Shown here: piece after piece, positions 16,676 through 25,683 of the stretch
How the letters are laid out: every line of letters starts with the position of its first letter
Position numbering within the stretch: position 1 is the stretch's first letter
Source: Sphingomonas japonica
GTDB lineage: Bacteria; Pseudomonadota; Alphaproteobacteria; Sphingomonadales; Sphingomonadaceae
NCBI RefSeq assembly: GCF_006346325.1
Contig: NZ_VDYR01000001.1
Coordinates: forward strand, 1,364,001 to 1,428,000
Length of the DNA stretch: 64,000 nt
Reading direction: 5' to 3'
Notes under the pieces: generated by a model
Database searches by the model: none
What the model saw: the letters and a program-made list of their open reading frames with translations, nothing else
Told to the model about the DNA's origin: nothing
Translations under genes and position numbers: made by a program

Positions 16676-17578
16676 ATGCGGGACGAGCCTCTCGGCCCTG
16701 ATCTGCTGTGCGCCGTCGATACGGCCGATGACGTCCGCATCCTTCGGCGGCTCGATATCCGCGAGGGGCTGACCGGCGTCGGTGGCACCGTCGATACGGG
16801 CATCGGCGTGATTGTCGACTGCGAGACGACCGGCATCGGCGAGGACGACGTCATCGTCGAACTCGCCTTGCGCAGGATCCGCTTCGATCGGGATGGCGTG
16901 ATCGTGAAAATCGATCGAGCGTATAGCTGGCTCGAGGATCCGGGGTCGCCCTTGCCGGACGACATCGTCCGCCTGACCGGTCTGACGGACGACGACCTGA
17001 AGGGTCAGGTCATTGACGACGACGCCGTTCGGCGGCTGCTGACTTCCGCGGACTTCGTGTGCGCGCACAACGCCACGTTCGACCGCGGCATGTTCGAGCG
17101 GCGGATTGACGGCATCGGCGACCTGGCTTGGGCGTGCTCGTGCAACGACGTGGACTGGCGGGCTCGGGGCTTCGACGGAAGGTCGCTTGGCTGGCTGCTC
17201 GCGCAGGTGGGTTTCTATCACGGTGCCCACCGCGCGACCGACGACGTGGATGCCGTGATCGCCTTGCTCGGGCACCGGTTCGAGACGGGCGGCACGGCGC
17301 TGGCGGACATGCTCGAGCGGGCGCGTGCGCCGAGCTGGCGCTTTCGTGCCGTCGGCGCGGCGTTCGATCTCAAGGATAGGCTGCGGGCGCGCGGCTACAG
17401 GTGGGACGCCACGACGAAAAACTGGTGGCGCGAGGTGCCGGACAGCAGGCGTTCGGAGGAGGAATGGTGGCTGGCTGGTCACGTCTACAGCGTCGACGCC
17501 AAACCGAAGGCCTTGGGCCCGCTGATCGAGCAGGTGACCTGGCACCAGCGATATGCGCCCGCCGCGAACCGCGGCTGA
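16676..17578 (+). CDS. DnaQ-like 3'-5' exonuclease with a DUF5710-like C-terminal domain
   Basis: A 300-residue DEDDh exonuclease. Catalytic residues can be placed: Asp48 and Glu50 in IVDCETTG, Asp136 in AHNATFDRGMF, His185 and Asp190 in GAHRATDDVDAVIALL. After residue ~215 comes a separate small domain (FDLKDRLRARGYRWDATTKN then WW, residues 230-251), resembling the 'K..L...G.RWD...K.W' motif seen in mobile-element proteins. It is not the polymerase III epsilon subunit, which lacks that tail. RBS AATGGAGGTGAT precedes the ATG. Probable role: nucleic-acid processing for the island. Confidence 0.88.
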   Translation: MRDEPLGPDLLCAVDTADDVRILRRLDIREGLTGVGGTVDTGIGVIVDCETTGIGEDDVIVELALRRIRFDRDGVIVKIDRAYSWLEDPGSPLPDDIVRLTGLTDDDLKGQVIDDDAVRRLLTSADFVCAHNATFDRGMFERRIDGIGDLAWACSCNDVDWRARGFDGRSLGWLLAQVGFYHGAHRATDDVDAVIALLGHRFETGGTALADMLERARAPSWRFRAVGAAFDLKDRLRARGYRWDATTKNWWREVPDSRRSEEEWWLAGHVYSVDAKPKALGPLIEQVTWHQRYAPAANRG

Positions 17579-17606
17579 GGAAACCACAATCTGGAAGGAG
17601 ACAGTT

Positions 17607-18323
17607 ATGGCTAAGAAGCCGAAGACGACCACGGCCATCGTGCCGGTCGCGACCTCGGTCCCGCACCGGCCGCTGGCGGGCACCGACATCATGCCGGTGG
17701 AGGTGTACCACGTGCGCGATCGCCACCCGTCGGGTGATGGTCCCTGGAGCGCCGAGGCGGACAAGGTGTCGTGGATCGACCCCGACACCGGGCTGCCGTG
17801 CATCATGCGCAGGGGCAACGACGGCGCCCTGTGCGGATACGTTGGTGTCGGCCCAGACCATCCGCTCGCCGGTGTCGGTGAGGAGGCGCTGCCCCACGAC
17901 CCGCCGATCATCGTGCACGGTGGTATCGACTACGCGTCTCCCTGCGAGGAGTATGAGCCGCAGGAGGTCTCGGTCTGTCACATCCGCGTGCCGCGGCAGG
18001 TGTCCGGCCGGTCGTCCGCGCCGGTGAACCCGCCCTTCGACGCCCGCACCATGGTCGCGCTGACCAAGTTGCCGGACGAGGTTTGGTGGTTCGGCTTCTC
18101 GTGCAACCAGCCCTACGACCTGGTCCCCAAGGACCGTCACCACGTCCGGGCGTTGGGGCTGGAGAACGGCAGGGTGTATCGCAACGAGCGCTACGTCGTC
18201 CGCGAGACCACCAATCTCGCGGCGCAGCTCCACGCGATTGGCGAAGGGCAGCCCATGCCCGAGCTGAAGGGCGAACGCCCGCCCGTTGGCCTCGCCGAAT
18301 ACGATCCGGTGCGGCGCCGGTGA
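17607..18323 (+). CDS. Uncharacterised protein in exonuclease cluster
   Basis: A 238-residue protein, ATG at 17607 with GGAAGGAGA upstream. No recognised domain. The first 20 residues are Lys/Thr rich and basic (MAKKPKTTTAIVP). The body is rich in Pro, Asp and Trp with a conserved-looking core (GLPCIMRRGNDGALCGYVGV; KLPDEVWWFGFSCNQPYDLV), and the tail is basic. It reads as a compact cytoplasmic protein that might bind a substrate or nucleic acid. It overlaps the next gene by GTGA. Confidence 0.75.
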   Translation: MAKKPKTTTAIVPVATSVPHRPLAGTDIMPVEVYHVRDRHPSGDGPWSAEADKVSWIDPDTGLPCIMRRGNDGALCGYVGVGPDHPLAGVGEEALPHDPPIIVHGGIDYASPCEEYEPQEVSVCHIRVPRQVSGRSSAPVNPPFDARTMVALTKLPDEVWWFGFSCNQPYDLVPKDRHHVRALGLENGRVYRNERYVVRETTNLAAQLHAIGEGQPMPELKGERPPVGLAEYDPVRRR

Positions 18324-19135
18324 GATACGAGGACATCCGCAACCCCGCGCTGCCCTGGGGTTATTGGCTTCATGCCGACTCGTCGCCCCATGGCGGCCCG
18401 CTGGTCGACGAAGAGGGACGCCGCTGGAAGACGGTGCGCGAGGCTTTCTGGGTCGGCCGGCTCGGCATGCCCGGCACGCTTATGCTGGAGGAGAACCTGG
18501 AGCGGCTGATGGCGCATCTGGCCGCGGTCAGCCGCCGCGTCGTCCATGTCGCGGAGAGCGCCCACGACCTGTTCGCCGGAGAGCAGGACTTCGATCGCTT
18601 CTACCGGACCTGGGTCTATGCGCAGGGGCTGATGGGTGGCGACCCGCCGTTCGGGACCGGCATCAGCGCCGAGGGCAACGCCGCGCTCGTCATGCTCGCG
18701 TCGACGCGGCCATCGCAGGTGCGCGGCGTCCCCGTGGGGACGGAGTCGATCCAGACGCTCGCCCCGTTGAAGGCGTCGGACGCCGAGACCGCCGCCTGGC
18801 TGGATAGGGTTGAGGCGCTTGCGGCCAAGCTGCCCTACAGATTCGAGCGCCGCGAACTGTGGCGCAAGCCCGCGGTCGCGCTGGTGGGGGATGGCCTCGG
18901 CGAGGTGGTGCCACTGCGCCGAACCCTGTGGATGCAGTCGTTCACCGACAATCCGTCGCGGGACCGCTTTCATGTCTGGCTCGCCCATCGCCTCGACCGC
19001 TGGGAGAGCTGGGGTGCGATGGCCTACGGACGGGGCGCGCCGGTCTTGACCCAGCATCTGCTGGCAATGGTCATGACGGGGCCCGACGACCCGGATGGCG
19101 GCGTCGCGCCCGGACGCGGTCGCCGGCTGCTGTGA
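18320..19135 (+). CDS. Uncharacterised protein in exonuclease cluster
   Basis: A 271-residue protein starting at GTG 18320, which overlaps the upstream TGA (GTGA). No domain recognised. Features include an aromatic-rich N-terminus (NPALPWGYWLHADSSPHGG), a helical middle (LEENLERLMAHLAAVSRRV) and RDRFHVWLAHRLDRWESWG near the C-terminus. No signal peptide or TM segment. It is coupled to the genes on both sides by four-base overlaps, implying fixed stoichiometry or a complex. Confidence 0.75.
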   Translation: MRYEDIRNPALPWGYWLHADSSPHGGPLVDEEGRRWKTVREAFWVGRLGMPGTLMLEENLERLMAHLAAVSRRVVHVAESAHDLFAGEQDFDRFYRTWVYAQGLMGGDPPFGTGISAEGNAALVMLASTRPSQVRGVPVGTESIQTLAPLKASDAETAAWLDRVEALAAKLPYRFERRELWRKPAVALVGDGLGEVVPLRRTLWMQSFTDNPSRDRFHVWLAHRLDRWESWGAMAYGRGAPVLTQHLLAMVMTGPDDPDGGVAPGRGRRLL

Positions 19136-19830
19136 CGGCCGTCACGCGGACGGACCCGGCAACGGCCGCCGACCGGCGGCGGCTGAGGGCGGCGAGGGCT
19201 GAGGCACGCAGGCGCATCCGCGAAGCGATGCGGCGTTGCGGCGATGCGAGGCGCGAGGCGTTCCGGGAGGAGATGGGGGCGACGATCCGATCGGCATCGC
19301 CCTTTCTCATCTCGTTGGCTGCAAGCCAGGGTTGTTCGTTGGACGATCTCGCCGAACGGCTTGAGCCTTCGTCCAGATGGCCACGCTCGCCTGCGGTTTA
19401 TCGGGATGACTACGCCAAGTTGCGGCACATCCGCGATATCCACCGTCATTATCTGGTGCACCCCGCTTCAGGCTGGACCAAGGCCGTCCGGCCACGTGCC
19501 AACGGCCACGGCATGACCTTCATGCGGTCGGCGGACGACTGGGCTCACCTGCAGGTCATCGATCACTCGCTCGAGGTGGAGTGCCAGATCGGGCCAGTGA
19601 AGTTCGTGACGCTGTTCGGCGAACTGAGGATAGAATTGGATCTGCGTATCCCCGCCACCTTGGCGGAGGCTTGCGTAGGGCGTGCGGCGTCGACGATCAT
19701 CGACCATGCCGCCCTGCGCGGACGCGGCTGGCCCATCGTCGCGGTGGAAGATCCGGAACCCGCGGTTCTCGGACAGACGCTGATCGTCGCGACCAACGCG
19801 GCGGCCTACCGGATGCCTTGGGCACGCTAA
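19132..19830 (+). CDS. Uncharacterised Arg-rich protein, last gene of exonuclease cluster
   Basis: A 232-residue protein starting at GTG 19132 (GTGA overlap with the previous gene). Residues 9-50 are a strongly basic helix (RRRLRAARAEARRRIREAMR), a possible nucleic-acid contact. The centre (IRDIHRHYLVHPASGW) and an alternating hydrophobic segment (VKFVTLFGELRIELDLRIP) suggest an alpha/beta domain. No known family. It ends ~100 nt before the tRNA, so it is the island-side neighbour of the boundary. Confidence 0.72.
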   Translation: MTAVTRTDPATAADRRRLRAARAEARRRIREAMRRCGDARREAFREEMGATIRSASPFLISLAASQGCSLDDLAERLEPSSRWPRSPAVYRDDYAKLRHIRDIHRHYLVHPASGWTKAVRPRANGHGMTFMRSADDWAHLQVIDHSLEVECQIGPVKFVTLFGELRIELDLRIPATLAEACVGRAASTIIDHAALRGRGWPIVAVEDPEPAVLGQTLIVATNAAAYRMPWAR

Positions 19831-19929
19831 TCCGCCCCTTCGCGGCCACCGTGAACCATGGACGCGTTAGCGTGCAAGATCTTGTTAGGTTGCCAACTGG
19901 GCGGCGTTAACGTGCCATGACATCGCGGC

Positions 19930-20006
19930 TGGTGGGCCCGGCAGGACTTGAACCCACAACCTAGCCGTTATGAGCGGCCAGCTCTAACCAATTGAGCTAC
20001 AGGCCC
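19930..20006 (-). tRNA. tRNA with CAU anticodon, probably tRNA-Ile2 (could be elongator Met)
   Basis: A 77-nt cloverleaf on the minus strand with encoded CCA. The acceptor GGGCCTG pairs with CGGGCCC (U-G allowed), the D arm is GCTC/GAGC, the anticodon stem GGCCG/CGGCT encloses CTCATAA, and the T loop is TTCAAGT. The CAU anticodon in a 'CTCATAA' loop is shared by elongator tRNA-Met and lysidine-modified tRNA-Ile2; the GGGCC acceptor favours Ile2 from memory. The 3' end faces the accessory region. Confidence 0.93.
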
Positions 20007-20022
20007 CCAGCGCGCGCTGGCC

Positions 20023-21066
20023 TTACGGCGTTGCGCTGCGCTCGGCAAGCACCGGCGGATGGCCGGCAGCGGACAGCAGATCCGCCTCGCCGGCCGGGCG
20101 CACGCCAAGCCGGTCGAGCAGGTCGAGCGCCGCGTCCCACCAGCGGTGGAATGCCGCCAGATCAGCGGCGTCGCGGACATAAGGCGTGTAGCCCGGCGCT
20201 ACCGAAGGCGAATGGAACGCGAAGTTGAGCAAGCCCAGCCCGTCGCCGACCGCGACACGGATCGCCTCGAGCGCAGCGGCGAGCGGCATATCCTCCGGCG
20301 TCAACGAGACCCGCGACAACAGGCCGAGCCGCGAAAAGGCTCCTCGTGCCCTGGGCACGCGGCCGACCGCATCGAACAGGCCCGCGCCGCCACGCCGCAA
20401 ACGCCCGATATGGACGGTGGTGTAGGGGATTTCGACGATTGCCCCGCCCGGTCCCGTGCGGAACGGATCGTTGCCGATCGCCGAGAAGTCCGGCCCGCAC
20501 TCTCCGGCATAGCTATACCCGGCGCGCATCGAGCTGTCATAGGCATAGCCGCGTTCCGCCAGCAGCCGCATCGTTTCCGGGCCGATGCCGTACCGCCCGG
20601 CGCGATAGATTTTTGGCGGTCGGCCGAATGCCCGGGTGATCGCATCGTGCAATATATCGAGCTTCGCTTCCTGAAGCGGCGTGGGAAGATTGCCGGTGAA
20701 GCTGTTGTACTGCGTATTGTCCTCGTCGAACGGCGGATTGACCCACGGGTGCAGCTGCGTGCCGATGGCCGACACGCCGTCTTCCAGGATGCGGTGGAGG
20801 ATGTCGACCGAGTGCGGACACGTCACGATCGGATGGTCGACGAGGAAGGTCATCGGCACGCCCCGATCGGCGAAGCGGGCGTGGGTCGCGGGCATCGCCC
20901 TCATCGCCTCGGTGCCGCGCGCGTTGCGCGATACCGGCTGCGACCAATCGAACTCCTCCTCGGTATCGACGAACACCGTGAAGCGCTGACCGAAGTCGGC
21001 GGGCCAATCGAAGCGGTCGGCGGCGCTGGGCGCCGGCACGCGATAGCCCGATCGGATGTCGGTCAT
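20023..21066 (-). CDS. Polysaccharide deacetylase-like protein
   Basis: A 347-residue NodB-type (CE4-like) protein. The first motif is TVFVDTEEEFDW (residues 30-41) with the catalytic-type Asp/Glu; the metal-binding motif is reduced to QLHPWVNPPFDEDN near residue 105; a later motif is IYRAGRYGIGPETMRLL. No signal peptide is visible, so it is probably cytoplasmic. Similar proteins (WalW-like) act on cell-surface glycans. ATG overlaps the upstream histidine kinase stop (ATGA). Confidence 0.85.
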   Translation of the reverse strand: MTDIRSGYRVPAPSAADRFDWPADFGQRFTVFVDTEEEFDWSQPVSRNARGTEAMRAMPATHARFADRGVPMTFLVDHPIVTCPHSVDILHRILEDGVSAIGTQLHPWVNPPFDEDNTQYNSFTGNLPTPLQEAKLDILHDAITRAFGRPPKIYRAGRYGIGPETMRLLAERGYAYDSSMRAGYSYAGECGPDFSAIGNDPFRTGPGGAIVEIPYTTVHIGRLRRGGAGLFDAVGRVPRARGAFSRLGLLSRVSLTPEDMPLAAALEAIRVAVGDGLGLLNFAFHSPSVAPGYTPYVRDAADLAAFHRWWDAALDLLDRLGVRPAGEADLLSAAGHPPVLAERSATP

Positions 21067-22727
21067 CGGCTTTCGGGGGTCGCGCGGTCCATAGCGTCAC
21101 TGTCGGCAACCGGCAGCGTCAGTGTCAAGCCGTCCGGCTCGACCGCGAAGCTGCCGCCGAGTTCGCGGGCGAGGTTCGCGACCAGCCGGAACGCGAAGCC
21201 GGTGCCGAGCAGGCTGCCGTCCTGCACCTCGTCCTCGATCGCGCATAATGCGTCGAGCGAGCGACCCCGCAACGCGGCGGGCAGGTCGACCCGGACGGTC
21301 CCGGCATGCTCGCCGCCGCCTTCCAGCGTGATCGCGATTTCCTCGTCGCGCGTCGCCGCACTCAGCACCGTCGCGATCATCCGGGCCAGCAGGCGTTCGA
21401 GCGTGCGGGCATCGGCATCGGCGAGCACCTCGCCCGGCCCAATCAGCAGGTGCGCGCCCCGCAGCGCCGAAAGCGGCCCCAGATCGCCGACGACATGCTC
21501 GACCAGCGCGCGCACCGCGACGCGTCCCGGCGAAAGCGACAGCGCCGATCCCTCGATCCGCGCCGCAAGGTCGAGATCGTCGATCGCGCCGAGCAGATCG
21601 CCGATGTTGCGGCGGATTTCGGCGGCGTAGCCGCGATACACCTCGGGCACCGGTCCGAGCAGCTGGGTGTCGATCATCTCGGCGAAGCCGGCAATGGCGT
21701 TGGCCGGCGTGCGCAGTTCATGGACCAGCTGGCGCAGCGAGTCCGCGGCGATGGCGGGTCGTGGGATGCCCTCCTCGGCACGCGGGCGCCGGGCATTGCC
21801 GCGATAGCCGGTGAAACGCCCGGTGCGGGGATCGAACACCGGCACGCCCGAAATCCGCCACGATCCCGCGACCGGCGAGACACCGCCGATCTCGAGCCTG
21901 GCATCGCGGAAGGCGGCGCGCTGGCGAAACGCGCCGATCACACCCCCGTCGGTCTGCGCCAGCGCCGAAGGCCGTGCGATCGACAGGCCGATCAACGGCG
22001 CGCGATCGGCCCCGTCGATCCAGCGCAGCAGCCCTGTGGCATCGGTTTCGAACCGGAACAGCGCGATATCGCCGCGCACGCGCCGACGCGACCGACGCTC
22101 GATCCGCCCTCCCTCGGCGCCGCGATGCGCGTCGATCCGGGCGACGACGTCGGCGATGCGGAACGGGCCGGTAGCGGCATCTAGCGGAGGCGAACCGAAT
22201 GCGGCCTCGCCAAGCGCGAGGAACCCGTCTGGCAGTCTCATCCCGCGCATCGCCTGCGGGTCGTCCGGGGCGGCAGCTGCAAGCGCAGGCTGCGGGCTCG
22301 AATCGCCCAGGACGAAGTCGATCGGTCCGAAGCTGTCGAGCGCGCGAACCACGTCGCCAGGCAGATCGCGGCGGTGACGAAGGATCGCCCGCTGGCCTGG
22401 GCGCAGCGACGGGAGCAGCGCGATCCAGTCGTCGGCATCGAGCCGGGCTGTGCGCAGTAGCGGTGCCGATACCGCGAAACTGTCGTCGAGGAAAACCATC
22501 ATCAGCGCGCGTGGCGGCCGCGCGTGCTCCAGGGCGCGCGCGCTTGCCAGACGCACCGCTTCGGGCACGCGGGCGCGCAGCTCGCCGAGCCGGATCAAGG
22601 CCTGTGGATCAACGCTGCGCGGCCCCCGTCCGACGAGGTCGACCAGCTGCCGCCATGTCGCCTGCGCGCCGAACGGGGTGGCGGTATCGGCAGCGAGCAC
22701 CGTCTTCAGCGTATCGTCGAACCGCAC
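21063..22727 (-). CDS. Orphan soluble sensor histidine kinase
   Basis: A 554-residue protein with no membrane segment. The phosphoacceptor motif is QLVHELRTPANAIAGFAEM (His near residue 331). The ATP-binding part is abbreviated: a G-region GTGFAFRLVANLARELGG is present but a clear N-box is not, so catalytic competence is uncertain. The N-terminal half holds a variable PAS-like region (VSPVAGSWRISGVPVFDPRTGRF near 280-302). No response regulator is adjacent; it is coupled to the deacetylase gene downstream. Confidence 0.85.
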   Translation of the reverse strand: MRFDDTLKTVLAADTATPFGAQATWRQLVDLVGRGPRSVDPQALIRLGELRARVPEAVRLASARALEHARPPRALMMVFLDDSFAVSAPLLRTARLDADDWIALLPSLRPGQRAILRHRRDLPGDVVRALDSFGPIDFVLGDSSPQPALAAAAPDDPQAMRGMRLPDGFLALGEAAFGSPPLDAATGPFRIADVVARIDAHRGAEGGRIERRSRRRVRGDIALFRFETDATGLLRWIDGADRAPLIGLSIARPSALAQTDGGVIGAFRQRAAFRDARLEIGGVSPVAGSWRISGVPVFDPRTGRFTGYRGNARRPRAEEGIPRPAIAADSLRQLVHELRTPANAIAGFAEMIDTQLLGPVPEVYRGYAAEIRRNIGDLLGAIDDLDLAARIEGSALSLSPGRVAVRALVEHVVGDLGPLSALRGAHLLIGPGEVLADADARTLERLLARMIATVLSAATRDEEIAITLEGGGEHAGTVRVDLPAALRGRSLDALCAIEDEVQDGSLLGTGFAFRLVANLARELGGSFAVEPDGLTLTLPVADSDAMDRATPESR

Positions 22728-22844
22728 CCGCTATTTCCCGAACCGTCGCGATCAGCCGCGCCGTAAGATTCTTTTAACGCCATCCCGGATGATTTGGACA
22801 CCGCGTTTTCGTGGTTATCCATCGGACGTTGCATAGTGGGACAA

Positions 22845-22872
22845 TTGCGCGTCGGCGTAATTTTATTATAGG
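22845..22872 (+). promoter_or_regulatory. Possible sigma-70-type promoter for the Lrp-family gene
   Basis: TTGCGC (22845-22850), 16-nt spacer, TATAGG (22867-22872), in the only AT-rich patch of the 193-nt gap. It would give a 5' leader of about 40 nt before the ATG at 22921. The spacer is one base short of ideal. Confidence 0.35.
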
Positions 22873-22920
22873 ACAGGATGCGCTGGCGACGGCGAATTAT
22901 CTCAGACGGGACGCAACTGC

Positions 22921-23385
22921 ATGGCCTTCGATCGCATCGACCGACAAATTCTTCGGCTGCTTCAGGAAGACGGCCGGATGACCAATGTCGATCTCGCCGA
23001 GCGCGTCGGTCTGACCGCTCCGCCCTGCCTGCGCCGCGTCCGCGCGCTAGAGGAGGAAGGAGCGATCCGCGGCTATCACGCCGCGCTCGATCCGGTGACA
23101 TTGGGCTATTCGATCACGGTGTTCGCGATGGTCAGCCTGCGCAGTCAGGCCGAGTCGGACCTGGCGGCGTTCGAGGAACATGTCCGCGCGATTCCCGAGG
23201 TACGCGAATGTCACATGCTCAACGGCGAGATCGACTTCATCCTCAAGATCGTCGCGACCGACCTGCGCGCATTCCAGGAATTGCTGACCAGCCGCCTGAC
23301 GGCCGCGCCCAATGTCGCGAGCGTAAAGACGTCGCTGACGATCCGCACCGCGAAGAACGATCCGGGCATCCCGGTCGCGGGGTGA
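22921..23385 (+). CDS. Lrp/AsnC-family transcriptional regulator
   Basis: A 154-residue regulator. The N-terminal HTH (FDRIDRQILRLLQEDGRMTN, then VDLAERVGLTAPPCLRRVRAL) is canonical, and the C-terminal RAM/ligand domain begins near residue 65 (YSITVFAMVSL) and includes VRECHMLNGEIDFILKIVA. Members sense amino acids and regulate their metabolism as octamers. Standalone gene; target unknown. It is convergent with the TPR-like gene that follows. Confidence 0.95.
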   Translation: MAFDRIDRQILRLLQEDGRMTNVDLAERVGLTAPPCLRRVRALEEEGAIRGYHAALDPVTLGYSITVFAMVSLRSQAESDLAAFEEHVRAIPEVRECHMLNGEIDFILKIVATDLRAFQELLTSRLTAAPNVASVKTSLTIRTAKNDPGIPVAG

Positions 23386-23434
23386 ACGAGACCGGGGAGC
23401 GGCCGATAACGGCCACCCCCCGATCGCTCGTCGC

Positions 23435-24721
23435 TCAGCTGCCCGTCGCGGCAGCTGGCGCAGTCGATCCGGCGCGCGGCGGGTTGTCGAGATAGGTCGT
23501 CCACAGCGACGCGATATCGGCGCGCGGCTTGGATGCCACCGCCGCGAACGACTGCTTGGCCTCCGCGGTCTGATTGGCGCGGGCGTGCGCGATGCCGAGC
23601 CGCAGGTTGACTTCCTCGGTCTTAGCTCCGCCTTTTTGCAGCGCCAGGCGGTAGAGTTCGGCTGCCTTGGCATTCTGGCCGTCCGCCAGATAGGCGTCGG
23701 CCAGCTGGCTCGCCGGGCGACCGTCGGACGCGCTCTTGGCCTTGGCCTCCTGTGCGCTCAGCGACCCCTCCTGCTTGATCGACTTGTTCGATTCGGCGAG
23801 GAGCGACGTCGCCGTGCTGCTGCGAGGCAGCTTGCCCGAGGCCAGTCCCTCGTCGATCACGGCCTTGCTTTCGTACGGCAGCCCCGCGCGAAAGGCGAGG
23901 TCGGCATATTCGATGTAATCGCTCTGGTTAGCCAGCGCGCCGGCCGACCGCATTAGCCGGAACAGATCGATGCGCGCACCGTCGTCGAGCGAGGCGTCGA
24001 CGCCTTCGCGATAGACCAGGATCGTGCTGCGCCAATTCGCGGTCGTCGGATAATCGGCAAGCTGGCGCTTGAGCCAAGTCAGCGCCCCGGCCTTGTCATT
24101 CGCCTGATAGAGGCGCGACACGGTCACCTTGTACCAATCCTCCGGCACCGGTTCGCCGGCCGCCTTCTTGGCCGCGATCGCTTTTTCGATCTCGGCTGCG
24201 CCCGCCGCGACATTGCCGCCCGACAGGTTGGTCTGCGCCAGCATCAGCGGCAGGTTGGGATCGGTCGCGCCGAGCTGCTGCGCGCGAGTGAGGTAGGTCT
24301 TGGCCGCGGCCATATCCTTGGCATTATAGGCGATCTGACCGCGAACCAGCGTGTAGTTGGCGAGGTCTGCCGGCGGCGTCTTTGGATTGCGGATCAGCTC
24401 GTCGAGCTCGCGCGCCATTCCGGCATAGTCGTTCTTGCTCTGCGCGACGCCGAGCCCGAGCGCGGCGACGAAGTACTTCTCCTGATCGTTCTGCGCCAAC
24501 GGCCGTGCCGTCGCCAGTCCGGCTTCGGCGGTCGCGTAATCCTTGGCAGTGATCGCGGTCTGCACCGGGACGATCGCCGCGCGAAATTCCTCGCTGATCT
24601 CGATCGGCGGCTCTTCCTGCGCCTTCTTGTCCTGCGCCGCGGCCGGGATCGGCAGCATCACCGCCACCGTGCCAGTCGACAGCATCGCGGCAAGCGCGAT
24701 TTTGGAAACGAACGACATCAA
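23435..24721 (-). CDS. Secreted TPR-like repeat protein
   Basis: A 428-residue protein with a signal peptide (VSKIALAAMLSTGTVAVMLP, cleavage after AAA-Q). The mature region is a run of degenerate TPR-like helix pairs of about 34 residues (DYATAEAGLATARPLA; DYAGMARELDELIRNPKT; MAAAKTYLTRAQQLGA; QNAKAAELYRLALQKGG). It is probably a periplasmic scaffold; no catalytic motif. A GC-rich hairpin without a T-run (23394-23420) separates it from the convergent Lrp gene. Confidence 0.82.
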   Translation of the reverse strand: MMSFVSKIALAAMLSTGTVAVMLPIPAAAQDKKAQEEPPIEISEEFRAAIVPVQTAITAKDYATAEAGLATARPLAQNDQEKYFVAALGLGVAQSKNDYAGMARELDELIRNPKTPPADLANYTLVRGQIAYNAKDMAAAKTYLTRAQQLGATDPNLPLMLAQTNLSGGNVAAGAAEIEKAIAAKKAAGEPVPEDWYKVTVSRLYQANDKAGALTWLKRQLADYPTTANWRSTILVYREGVDASLDDGARIDLFRLMRSAGALANQSDYIEYADLAFRAGLPYESKAVIDEGLASGKLPRSSTATSLLAESNKSIKQEGSLSAQEAKAKSASDGRPASQLADAYLADGQNAKAAELYRLALQKGGAKTEEVNLRLGIAHARANQTAEAKQSFAAVASKPRADIASLWTTYLDNPPRAGSTAPAAATGS

Positions 24722-24924
24722 TTACTCTCCTTGCTGGCGGTGCGCCAATCGACGCGCCCGCAATAGATATCCGGTCGAGCCGCGACAAGCGTGGCCCGGA
24801 GTGCCCGCGAAAATCGCTGGCTTTATGGCGTTGTGCCGGTGAACGCGCTTTGAACGATGCGGGTCCGTGTCGGGCGGCGGCCCGGGACTTTGACCACCGC
24901 TGCGCCGCGCGCTACCCGGCGGCG

Positions 24925-25683
24925 ATGATCGCTGTCCTGTCCCCCGCCAAGACGCTCGACTATAGCACAGCCCTGCCGCCGTTCGACGCGACCGCGCCAC
25001 GCTTCAACGAAGAGGCGTCCGATCTGGCGCGCGCCGCCTCTCGGCTCGGCAAACGCAAGCTCGCGGCGCTGATGCATATCTCGCCGAGGCTGGCGGAACT
25101 CAACGATGCACGCTTCAAGGGGTTCGACGACCAGCCCGAGCGGCCGGCCATCTTCGCCTTTGCCGGCGATGTCTATACCGGGTTCGAGGCGCGCTCGCTC
25201 GATCCGGAAGCGATCGGCTTTGCGCAGGAGCATGTGCGGCTGCTGTCGGGGCTGTACGGGTTGCTGCGTCCGCTCGACGCCATCCGCCCCTATCGGCTGG
25301 AGATGGGAACGCGCTGGGCGCCAGGGCGCGCGAAGACGCTGTATGATTTCTGGCAGGACCGGATCGCCGACCTGCTCGCTGCCGAAGTGCTGGCGGACGG
25401 ATCGGGCGTAATCGTCAACCTCGCCAGCCAGGAATATTGGCGCGCGGTGGCAGGCCGGCTGCCGCCGCGCGTGCGGGTGGTCGACATCGACTTTCGCGAG
25501 CATGGCCCCGACGGCCCGCGCTTCGTCAGCTTCAGCGCAAAGCGCGCGCGCGGCATGATGGCGCGCTGGATCTGCGAGCATCACATCACCGACCCCGAAG
25601 CACTGATCGGGTTCGACAGCGACGGCTATCGCCATGACGCCGCGGCGAGCAACGAGGCAACCCTACGGTTCGTCCGGGCATGA
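24925..25683 (+). CDS. yaaA: Peroxide-stress protein YaaA (DUF328)
   Basis: A 252-residue protein. ATG at 24925 begins the invariant MIAVLSPAKTLDY. Other family signatures are FAFAGDVYTGFEARSL, LSGLYGLLRPLDAIRPYRLEMG (residues ~108-129) and VVDIDFREHGPDGPRFVSFSAKRARG. YaaA lowers intracellular free iron during H2O2 stress in E. coli and binds DNA. The stop overlaps the start of the SDR gene (ATGA). Confidence 0.95.
   Translation: MIAVLSPAKTLDYSTALPPFDATAPRFNEEASDLARAASRLGKRKLAALMHISPRLAELNDARFKGFDDQPERPAIFAFAGDVYTGFEARSLDPEAIGFAQEHVRLLSGLYGLLRPLDAIRPYRLEMGTRWAPGRAKTLYDFWQDRIADLLAAEVLADGSGVIVNLASQEYWRAVAGRLPPRVRVVDIDFREHGPDGPRFVSFSAKRARGMMARWICEHHITDPEALIGFDSDGYRHDAAASNEATLRFVRA

Noticed and set aside
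23394..23420. GC-rich hairpin between lrp and the TPR-like gene as a terminator
   Set aside because: The stem is convincing but no T-run follows on either strand, so I only mention it as a hairpin.
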